DNA from: Acanthosepion esculentum
Lineage: Eukaryota; Mollusca; Cephalopoda; Sepiida; Sepiidae
Length of the DNA stretch: 64,000 nucleotides
Direction: 5' to 3'
Assembly: GCA_964036315.1 (NCBI GenBank)
Contig: OZ038496.1
Location: forward strand, 21,400,685-21,464,684
In this document: piece after piece, positions 56,150 through 64,000 of the stretch
How positions within the stretch are numbered: position 1 is the first letter of the stretch
Layout of the letters: every line of letters starts with the position of its first letter
Translations under genes and position numbers: made by a program
Notes under the pieces: generated by a model
Seen by the model: the letters and a program-made list of their open reading frames with translations, nothing else
Databases searched by the model: none
Told to the model about the DNA's origin: nothing

Positions 56150-57225
56150 GACAACAGTCTGAACAATGTAAATAGTGTAAATGGTTACAATACCTCATCT
56201 CAGAAATATAGACAGATGTTGAAAGATGAAAACATTTGTCCAAATGTAAATGATGATAACTCCTCATTCTAGAAATTCAGACAAATTACTTTCTTCCTAT
56301 ACAAAATGTTCATATCTCACTATTCTTATTAATATAATTTGTTTACATATGTTTCTTTTCAGAGTTGCTACAATTAGCTATGGTTGTTGTTAGTTTCTTG
56401 CTGGGTGCTCTATAAATTTGGCCATGGGCCAAGATTAGCTTGCTCTGAACAAATCTCTTGCTGTTATTTATTAGAGAAAGGGGACGCGATCTGAATACCT
56501 AAACTTCTTAATTTAAAAAAAAACAAAAACGATTTCTTTTAGTGTATAGGTACTCATAGTGTACAAACTACTATGAATGGTCACTTGTCCAATAATTTAA
56601 CTATTAAGCTATTTTGTGGTATTCTTGTGAATTATATATGAATGTAATTCTGATAGCAATATTTTGACTAATGTAAAATTGTAAAACATGTCTGAGAGTC
56701 TCAGTTTCATGTCTTCATTATCTGTTAAAACTTATGTTGGTTCTGTAGGGACATTGCTGTGTAAGACTGGTAGAAATTTAATAAGGCACAAGATTCCAAG
56801 GAATTTATTGCTTGGAATAAATACCTTTGGTATGTTTGAATTCTTACCTTCTGCTATGGCTGCCCATTACTGCTGAGTTGTTTCCTATTCTGGGCACACA
56901 TGACATTTTTTATGGAACCAGTTAAAAGACTGCACTTAAAAATTGGAGGGCAGACAACAGGAAGGAAAAAGGAAAAGACTGAGTTAGAAATATAATTCTC
57001 AGTTTTCTTGATTTTAAGAGTAGTTGCTCAATTGATAATACTTGTGTTGTAACTGATTTGTATTCAAACCTAATATGAATGAAAGTTTAAATTATGAACA
57101 TATACAATACTTGGTATTATGAAAATATCACATTAGAAATATTTGACTTTTCCAAATGGGCTTGAAACTCAGACGGAATTCACATGTGTGACTTGTAGCT
57201 GGGTGTGTTTTTCAAAAACTATCTT
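56150..57225. other. No recognised gene
   Basis: AT-rich DNA. The frame at 56688-56876 has no recognised domain. Confidence 0.3.
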
Positions 57226-57231
57226 TTTTTT

Positions 57232-57865
57232 TTTAATCATTTTATCACAAACAAGGCAATAAAGCTACTAAGACACAAGGAGTTACTGAGTGTGAAAGAA
57301 TATAGGAAAAAGAAAACATTAAGTAGAAAGAACAATAAAAGAACAGGTATTAAGAAGACAGAAGATAACAATTGACATTGATCTTCAAAAATTTAAATGC
57401 AAAGTCGACTAGAAAGCAAGACGAAAGAGAGTTCTAGAAGCAAGAAGTGTGAGAGAAGAAGCTGTTAACATAGAACTTATGGTTACATCTAGCTATTTCA
57501 ACTGTAAATTGATGAGACCATGCCGCTGATTTAATATTGTGCTTAAATCCGTAAAGTCAGCATACTTCAGCAGAAAAATTACCATGAAAATATTTATAGA
57601 AAAGGCACAGGGAAGCTACGTTACAGTACTAGGAAAGTAACTGAAGTTTGAGGTGCCATATCAGGACCAATAATATTACAGATTCTTCTTTGTATCTTAT
57701 CAAAAATCTCTAAATACATAGCAGAAACACCAAACCAGATGTGGCAGCAATGCTATGAATGGTAGACTTATAAATGTGTAAGATAGATTCTGTTGAGAAA
57801 AATTGTCCAGCTTGACACAGTAAACCAATTTTCCTTGCAGTAAACCTAGCAATGAAGAATACTTC
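57232..57865 (-). mobile_element. CR1/L2-like LINE, 3' end, minus strand
   Basis: Minus-strand translation gives ARKIGLLCQAGQFFSTESIL, HIYKSTIHSIAATSGLVF, a frameshift, VASLCLFYKYFHGNFSAEV, then VEIARCNHKFYVNSFFSHTS and CF.NSLSS. This is the familiar C-terminal region after the reverse-transcriptase domain in CR1/L2-type LINEs. It ends in poly-A-like DNA (complement of the T run at 57225-57234). Stops and shifts show a dead copy. Confidence 0.85.
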
Positions 57866-57982
57866 TTGTTATGAGTTAAATATTAAAAGAATTTTGTTTC
57901 ATTACTTATAAAAGTTTTAAATCTCAAGTTGGGCTGAAAACACTTCGAAGCCAGTACACTGATAAAACAAAGAATTGTCTTA

Positions 57983-58574
57983 CTGTATATACTTGAGGAT
58001 AGGTCACACTTTTTTTCAGCAAAATTTCAATAAAAATCATGGATGCGGCCTATTCATGTGATATCATAGAGAATCTTAAGTAGAATGTGATGTATTAGTA
58101 GTCTAGGTGAGTACCCTGAGCTCAAGCAAGGAAGAAAATTAGTTTTCCCCAACATTTCAATTTTATGCAACCACCTCTTCCAAGAGTGCCATGTCACACG
58201 TCACACAAAGGCGCGCTCACTCTGCACTGCTCATATTTACTATCTATTATTTGATTTACAATGAAAGGTTTCCTAGTGATTTTAGGACTGAAGCGGTTAC
58301 CAGTATCCAAATTTTCATCTAAACAGAGCAACCCCACACTCGAAAAGTAATACCATGCAATTACAACCACTTTTCTTATGTTTTAATATAGGTAAACAAA
58401 GTTTTGAAATAAAGTTGAATATTTGAAAATATTCAACAACTATTAGTTATATTTACATTAAAAAAGGGCCATGTAACTAACCAGATTATAGTGCAGCCTA
58501 TCTGCAAGTCAATTACAAAGAGGCACTTTTATAACCCCAAACTAAGAGTATGATCTATATGCGAGTATATATAG
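57983..58574. mobile_element. TA-flanked MITE, 592 bp
   Basis: The left end CTGTATATACTTGAGGATAG and the complement of the right end CTATATATACTCGCATATAG are alike, and TA lies directly outside both (57981-57982 and 58575-58576). GGATAGGTCACACTTTTTTT and GTGCAGCCTATCTGCAAG inside are in the style of the ACTCGCGTATAAG-type elements known from many animals. No transposase; the superfamily is uncertain but the TA target fits Tc1/mariner/pogo. Confidence 0.75.
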
Positions 58575-58758
58575 TATTTAAAACCTATTATAACAAATAA
58601 GATCTGAGAACCCTACCTCAAAAGAATTGTTTTTCTTGAGAGTAGTTATAATTTTCTTTTATTAAATTCACTTGACTATAAAATTAATGTGTACTTCTTG
58701 GGTATTACAGATTTTATAAACACAACTTGGACTTCTGAGTAGGAAATGAAAAATCAGA

Positions 58759-58780
58759 TTTTTTTTTTTTTTTTTTTTTG
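58759..58780. repeat. Poly-T tract (~22)
   Basis: A homopolymer T run, the longest in the window. Confidence 0.95.
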
Positions 58781-58809
58781 CATGTATGGGTCATTTTATC
58801 TCACTACTA

Positions 58810-59140
58810 AGAATGGGTGGTTAGTGTAACAGATAGTGACTCAAAAAGATAAATCAGCAAGCCAGTTTCAAATTCCAGTCAAGTTCATTACATTCACTTT
58901 TGTACAAATACTCTTGGAAAAGGTATGAATCTATCTCTTCCTCCCATATATAGGTTAAATAGCAGAGCAGATGGGGTTTTCTTGCCTTCACATAGCAACC
59001 AGTGTAGGAGAATGAAAACCCTGAATTCAAAACCAGCCTGAAGTGCGATAAGCTCTACCAAGCAGTCTTGCCCATGACACATCATTTCTGCTCTAGCTAC
59101 AGTACCTGTGATGCCCTGACAATTTTAACAGGTTACAAGA
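58810..59140 (+). mobile_element. tRNA-derived SINE, tail type B, plus strand, long copy
   Basis: GGTGGTTAGTGTAACAGATA, GCCAGTTTCAAATTCCAG (B box), CATTACATTCACTTTTGTAC, GGAAAAGGTATGAATCTATC, GGTTAAATAGCAGAGCAGAT, AGCAACCAGTGTAGGAGAAT and GAATTCAAAACCAGCCTGAA. It is the fullest type-B copy and shows how tail B extends past CCAACCAGTCTAGGAGAA. Confidence 0.83.
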
Positions 59141-59144
59141 TTCC

Positions 59145-60105
59145 TGACATGATGTGACAACTAAGAATTAGATAATCTATGCTTTCTGTAAAAGGCATAA
59201 TACTTGCATGGTAGCAAGAAAAAAACTGACAAGTCAAAGATATCAAAAGTAAAGAAATAGCATACATATTTGTCCACTGGTAGATTGAAACTATTTTCCT
59301 CAAGATGGATTAAAAAAATGATGATAATGTCTTGGGCTCACCAATCTGAAGCCATTCCAATGAGAATTTAATTCCTCGTGATAAAAAACTCATTCTTGCC
59401 ATTTTCATATATCAGAATTCTACCTTATCCTTCCAAGAACACTTTGTTAAAAGAAAATAAAAAAAAAGAAGCTAAGTTATACATCCCTAGTAAATTTTGT
59501 ACATGGCAAAGTGATTCCTTTCTTAACGTACCCACATTCCTTCTTTGATGTTTAACGTTAAATGATGGTGTCACTTAAGTAACATACATATGTATTCAAT
59601 AGAGAATTGGGGTAATGGAAGCAGTATAGCAGTGCTAGTGCTGGACAACCATCAGTCAATATATCTAACAGCTTAAAACATTCCAGAGAATGTTCTCATC
59701 CACTAGTCACACACACACACACATGTAGATAGTCTCTTACATTTACAAAAATGAGACATTGGTTAACAGATTGCAGATATGTGTAGACTGATATATGTGT
59801 GTGTAAGTAAAATAAATTTGTTCACTTAGGTGTGGAATATCTCTATTCAGGGATTCATGGAACTATATTCACTCTTCAGGAGATTTGAGAGTCAACTGAA
59901 ATATAAATCTGAAAAGTAGACAGAGCTCAGTGAAACTCAGCTTAGTTATTCAACAGCTACATGAACAACTTTATTTAAATTATTATTAGTCATCTCTATA
60001 ATTATAATGACTGCTTGCCTTAGAAATATCTTCCAAAATTGCCCTGGTCAACTATTCTTTACTGAAATACAATTTTTTTTTTTATTATTTGTGTCTGAGT
60101 GTATG
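59145..60105. other. No recognised gene
   Basis: Short (CA)n at 59708-59723; otherwise nothing recognised. Confidence 0.35.

Positions 60106-60107
<2 letters not shown>

Positions 60108-60152
<45 letters not shown>
60108..60152. repeat. (TA)n microsatellite
   Basis: TA tract bordering the next repeat copy. Confidence 0.96.
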
Positions 60153-60157
<5 letters not shown>

Positions 60158-60300
60158 TATTTATACATTATTTTTAGAGATACAAATATTTAAGTGCTCT
60201 ATTTATAATAAACAGTATTAACCATATTTACTGGCCTGAATGTAGTTAATACTGTTTATTATAAACTGCTCAGTTTTGTATCTGGAACGTAAACAATGAA
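60158..60300. repeat. Third copy of the 48.7-kb element tail, with inverted part
   Basis: TTTATACATTATTTTTAGAG, ATACAAATATTTAAGTGCTC, TAATAAACAGTATTAACC and TTTACTGGCCTGAATG repeat the 48.65-48.75-kb order. From 60243 GTTAATACTGTTTATTATAA inverts the preceding block, making a local hairpin. Confidence 0.75.
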
Positions 60301-60520
60301 TATCCACTAAAAATATTGTTTCAAGTAATTATGTATATATATATATTTTGTTTACATTTCAGATACAAAATTGAGCAGATATGGCTTTTGAGAAAATCTA
60401 AACGAGTTAATATGCATAAAAGCAAATAGAACATTGTTTGACTGTGAAGCTCTCCATAGCCAAGCAGTCAAAGTATGCTGACTCAGACAATGATTTATCC
60501 TGTGAAGAAGGATGCAGGTT
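60300..60520. repeat. Segment related to 48.1-48.5 kb
   Basis: ATCCACTAAAAATATTGTTT, CAAGTAATTATG, GAGCAGATATGGCTTTTGAG and GGATGCAGGTTTATA match parts of the nested foldback at 48.1-48.5 kb. Confidence 0.55.
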
Positions 60521-60521
60521 T

Positions 60522-60542
60522 ATATATATATATATATATATA
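60522..60542. repeat. (TA)n microsatellite
   Basis: Short TA tract. Confidence 0.94.
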
Positions 60543-60779
60543 TCCCAGTTCAATGCTGGCACTTAACCACCAGTCAACAAACTGTACATTATATTCCATG
60601 GGGTTTTGTTGTCACTAGACAATAATGGTATCATTATTCACAATTGCCATTACTAATCAATCACTGGACCTCATCTGGGCCAGAAACAGGCCTGTTACCC
60701 AAGCAATTTAGGTGACTTTGCCTTGAAAATCAAGTGCACACCCCCAGTGTACACTGATTTCAGTATACATATTTCTTAC

Positions 60780-61230
60780 TTAAAACCCCCACCTCAAAAC
60801 TCTCTGATGAATGACAGATTGGCCAGAGAATATTACCATTGGGATGTAGAAGCTTGGTGTCATGTTGTGTTTTGAAGACAACTGAAGTGTTTTTATAAAT
60901 GAGGCATAGATCTCATTGCAGATCATTTGAACCCCTTTGTGCTCTCACTATGTTCACTGGTGGAATATAATGCAACTTGCTCATCATATGCAAGTGACAT
61001 GAATCTGGTTTCAGGAACACTCAGTTGACTTCCCATTATTCTTACTGGCTCCCAAACTTACCAGATTTAAACCCCATTTGCTGTCTATGGAACATGTTGC
61101 AAACCTCCCCCCACATCAATTCCATGCAGCAACACCCAACAAGCATAACGTACTTAGGGAGAAGTCCAGCATTGCCATGTCGTCACCATTTTTCAGAAGA
61201 GAAGAATTATATATTATTAAGTAGCTGTCT
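60780..61230 (+). pseudogene. Tc1-like transposase relic, plus strand
   Basis: Around 61000-61230 the translation SHYSYWLPNLPDLNPICCLW followed by NMLQTSPHIN and MQQHPTSIT has the WP..PDLNPIE.LWD shape of the third catalytic region of Tc1-type transposases. Upstream, VLKTTEVFL, HRSHCRSFEP and CALTMFTGGI are consistent with the segment before it. Catalytic E is replaced in this copy and stops occur upstream. Ends were not located. Confidence 0.68.
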
Positions 61231-61366
61231 CTTTTTGGCACTCCAGTTTATACTTATTTATTTTTCTCCTTTTAAAAATCTGTGTCTCTTATATTGAGAA
61301 GAGATGAAAAATACTTCCTAAAGGTATTACTTCATGCAGCAATATAAAAAGTAGATTGATTGATTG

Positions 61367-61433
61367 TAGGTTATTACCTTCAAAAGGTTAATAAACTGTA
61401 GAAAATGAATGAATCAATCAATGTAAAACCAGA
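61367..61433 (+). mobile_element. SINE type-A tail in plus orientation, fused to a minus-strand SINE
   Basis: TTACCTTCAAAAGGTTAATA and AAAATGAATGAATCAATCAATG equal the end of the composite SINE tail (compare 18590-18637), but run opposite to the element that starts at 61434. Confidence 0.65.
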
Positions 61434-61795
61434 AAATATTTTTGATTGCAAGAATTTGGTGGGTGGGGGGGGATAATGATTTAGTGATATAAGTCTTACT
61501 AATTACCCCATGTCTGAGGGAAAAGCTATAGGTTAATTAGTAAGAGGTGAACTCCTACATTTCCCAAGGATATTTGCATATAAGTGAGTATAATAAACCT
61601 AACTGGAATTGGAACTCAGCTCTCAAATTAACAATTCCAAGCCATTATCCATTACACCACCCACACATCCAAGCTTAAAGCACCTGGTATTCCCAAGTGG
61701 TCACCCACCTAGGTACTGACCAGGCTCAATGTTACTTAATTTTGGTGACTGTATGGGAACCGGTGCTTCAGCATCATATGTCCATAAGCCATAAA
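61434..61795 (-). mobile_element. Composite 5S-tRNA SINE, minus strand
   Basis: Minus strand: 5S-like head GGCTTATGGACATATGATGC, GTGACTTAGG-type A-box region, CCTAGGTGGGTGACCACTTG, GGAATACCAGGTGCTTTAAG; tRNA-like GTGGTGTAATGGATAATGGC and GAGTTCCAATTCCAG; body CCTTGGGAAATGTAGGAGTT; tail to AAAATATTTTCTGGTTTTA at 61434. The usual tail continuation is present only as the inverted piece at 61367-61433. Confidence 0.85.
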
Positions 61796-61850
61796 AAGTA
61801 CATAGGCAGAATGTGCTTTTTGCAACAATATATTCTTTGAAATAAATGTT

Positions 61851-61881
61851 TACTACTACTACTACTACTACCACCACAACC
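61851..61881. repeat. (ACT)n/(ACC)n microsatellite
   Basis: ACT units pass into ACC. Confidence 0.93.
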
Positions 61882-61884
61882 ATT

Positions 61885-62405
61885 ACTCTTATACAAAATT
61901 ATTTATTGCATGTATAATCTCTTACGTTGACCTAAGCTGCACCCTTTTAGGGCTAGGGTATTGAATCCTTTGAAAGACCTGTTCAGCAGTTGTCAAATTC
62001 ATACAGTGAATTTTATCAGGAATGCCACCATCCTGATCCAAACAATAAATAAATGTTTAGGTAATATATAATTTTGACAGTCTAGTTCAGATAGACCTAT
62101 TTCTAATATGTTTGGCAAAAAATTTACATTTCTTTAATTTCATAGCTGTTGATGTAGAAAAATAAATATTATATTGCCACAAGTAGCATAGAGAAAAAAA
62201 AATTAATTAACAGAAATTATATATTGCAAGTTGTTTTGTGTTAATAATTAGCCTCAATTTCATTATTTTCTGAAAAAAAATTAGATGCAAGGTTTTACAA
62301 GGCTGGATGCCCTTCTTGATGTCCAACTCAGACACTCATAGTAATCCAAATTTTATTGAGAAACCACCTCTAGGAAGTTTGCCATTCAAGGCCTGAATCC
62401 CCATA
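61885..62405. other. No recognised gene; possible repeat end near 62290-62330
   Basis: AAGGCTGGATGCCCTTCTTG at 62300-62319 resembles a motif common in animal repeat 3' ends. Too short to classify. Confidence 0.35.
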
Positions 62406-62409
62406 CCAG

Positions 62410-62411
<2 letters not shown>

Positions 62412-62499
<88 letters not shown>
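62412..62499. repeat. (TA)n then (CA)n microsatellite
   Basis: TA to about 62469 and then CA to 62499. It gives rise to a chance minus-strand frame. Confidence 0.97.
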
Positions 62500-62500
<1 letters not shown>

Positions 62501-62504
62501 GTTG

Positions 62505-63435
62505 GTTCCTCTAAGAAGCTTATCTGGCCTTTGACATGTCTGTTTTTGTCCTGTGGGATGACATGCCACCCTCCTCACCAGCAGAAAAGCTAGTGGGAGA
62601 GTTGGTTTAGATGTCACTCACCCATGTCAGGTGGTACTGGGTTACATGTTGCCAGTAGCAGGCCTAAGCCTGACCTATCACCATTCCTCAAATTTTATTG
62701 GTTCAGGTGGTTGTGTTTTACAACAGCATATTCCATTTTATTTTCATTTATTTGCTGTAGAAAAATGAAATTTTAATAGATATTCTATTGATTTATTTTT
62801 TATATGAATCACTCGGTGGCTTGGAATTTATAAATCTTTGACTTGTCCTGTTTTTATCATATATTCTTTTGTTTCCTTCTCTTCTTTTTTTTTTATTTCC
62901 CTCAAGTATATACAATTCCTTTCTTTTTTTTTCTCCTTCATTTAACTTTGCATTTATCAATTTCTTGAAACTTTCCTTCACTTTTTCTTCATTCCCCACT
63001 TTCTTTATTTCTTTTTTCTCTCTGCATATTTCTTGCTGTAGTAATTGTCTGCACCAACTGTGAGCTCTTAGTGACACGGAAACCTTGCAGGAATCCTCTC
63101 ACTTACTTTTAGAGGAAATGAACAAAACATGAGAAAGAAAACAAAATAAAGTCAACTTGATAAACTGAGTTGTATGAATATTTTAGCTAAGAATGACATC
63201 AATTTTTCCTGTTAGCTGATGGCTTCTAAAGTGCAGCCTACTCTGAGGAGTTTGCAAAAACATTTACCTCCCCCTAATATTGCAAACCGTCTTCACTCAT
63301 TGCCTTTAATCCCAGCTACAGTAATCCATTGCTATTCGCTGAAGCAACTGATTACTGTTTTCATCTTTGCTCCTTAAATTAGACACATGATCATAAAGAC
63401 CCTTGTTGACTGCTTTGTTTTGTTTTTATATTGCT
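62505..63435. other. No recognised gene
   Basis: 62510-62700 is less AT-rich (TCCTGTGGGATGACATGCCA) and may be an unidentified repeat. 62870-63010 is CT-rich low complexity. Confidence 0.35.
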
Positions 63436-63440
63436 AATTA

Positions 63441-63520
63441 TTAGGTTGGTGCAAAAATAATATCGTTATTTACATAAGTAACATATGTGAGAAAACGACA
63501 TTATTTTTGCACCAACCTAA
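63441..63520. mobile_element. 80-bp MADE1-like mariner MITE
   Basis: It begins TTAGGTTGGTGCAAAAATAA and ends with its complement TTATTTTTGCACCAACCTAA. Exact length is 80. TA lies outside both ends (63439-63440 and 63521-63522). The inverted repeats extend to about 37 bases each with few mismatches and leave almost no loop. Length, terminal sequence and TA target match the layout of human MADE1, the Hsmar1-derived MITE; the interior differs. It implies a cecropia-type mariner source. Confidence 0.92.
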
Positions 63521-63524
63521 TATA

Positions 63525-63650
63525 AGCTAGAATTAATATCTTTTGATGAAATCACTAAACAGTACCTTATTTTAAGTAGATCAATCCATTTACAGATAAT
63601 AAGTGTTTTTAACATTATATAACAAAATTGTACCTTACTTTATATTATAA
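63525..63650. other. Short AT-rich gap between MITE and LINE
   Basis: Nothing recognised. Confidence 0.4.
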
Positions 63651-63654
63651 ATCT

Positions 63655-64000
63655 TTATAGTGGCCTTCCAGGACATTGGAAATCATGGCTCGCCACAACT
63701 TTCTATAACTTGTAACACTTAGTAATGTTTGTCTTACTATCTCTCCCACTCAGTGTCCTACCATCCATTTACACAACTTTGTTAGGTTACTCAGTTTCCC
63801 TCTGCACTTCTTGCCTTCAGTGTGAGTATCAAATTTTCAAAGCCTTTTTTCTTCATTATGTGTCCTAGAAATTTCAACTGTTTCCAAGTGTTCTTTTTGC
63901 TTACATGCTTCATTCATGGTATTCTCTGCACCTGTAAAGAAATTGCCCAACATTCCCTGCCATATAGGATTGACATTACATACCATTTGAGCACTCTTTT
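63655..64000 (-). mobile_element. RTE/Jockey-like LINE, 3' part, minus strand, runs off the window
   Basis: Minus-strand translation gives KRVLKWYVMSILYGRECWAI, RIPWMKHVSKKNTW, KQLKFLGHIMKKKGFENLIL, then a frameshift and YRKLWRAMISNVLEGH near 63660. This is the same C-terminal order as the copies at 22.4 and 28.5 kb, and the best preserved of the three. The 5' part lies beyond position 64000. Confidence 0.85.

Overview
This window looks like intronic and intergenic DNA from a large, AT-rich animal genome, most probably a cephalopod mollusc and plausibly an octopus. That is inferred from the repeat content, not from a species marker. The signs are dense (TA)n, (TG)n and (GA)n microsatellites, many tRNA-derived SINEs, some with a 5S-rRNA-derived head, several LINE 3' ends, decayed Tc1/mariner elements, and almost no coding sequence. 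No bacterial gene, operon, CRISPR array, rRNA gene or convincing intact tRNA gene was seen. Nearly all long open frames are chance frames through microsatellites or low-complexity DNA.

The one convincing host coding segment is an 84-base exon at 33590-33673 (+). It has consensus splice sites, phase 0 at both ends, and encodes 28 residues with perfect heptad spacing. I recognise it from memory as part of the coiled-coil region of a neuron navigator (NAV) family protein. If so, the window is mostly NAV intron, transcribed on the + strand.

Layout. 1-5 kb: microsatellites, tRNA SINEs, a hammerhead-like motif and two hairpin elements. 9-10 kb: (TA)n tracts and a foldback. 12-28 kb: SINEs (complete 5S+tRNA composites at 12.1, 18.2 and 24.8 kb), a mariner relic (19.6 kb), LINE 3' ends (22.4 and 28.5 kb), an 87-bp minisatellite (22.9 kb). 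30 kb: a CT-rich minisatellite. 33.6 kb: the exon. 36.4-38.2 kb: Tc1-like material and a tandem repeat of about 170 bp. 38.5-42.4 kb: a cluster of (TA)n-bordered foldbacks. 45.4 kb: composite SINE. 48-52 kb: large foldbacks, a hAT MITE with an exact 8-bp target duplication, a tRNA-like segment. 52.4 kb: a mariner with both ends. 56-58.6 kb: foldback, a CR1/L2-like LINE 3' end and a TA-flanked MITE. 58.8-61.8 kb: SINEs and a Tc1-like relic. 63.4 kb: an 80-bp MITE resembling human MADE1. 63.7 kb to the end: an RTE-like LINE 3' part running off the window.

The most interesting theme is a set of short inverted-repeat elements, usually touching (TA)n tracts, that carry degenerate hammerhead-ribozyme-like cores (CUGANGA, stem II, GAAA, tiny stem III, cleavage-type nucleotide) at about nine loci. 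Hammerhead ribozymes are known from Penelope-like retroelements and small retrozyme-type elements of animals; assigning these copies to such a group is my inference. The second theme is a modular SINE family that joins a 5S rRNA-like head, a tRNA-like unit, a common body and alternative tails.
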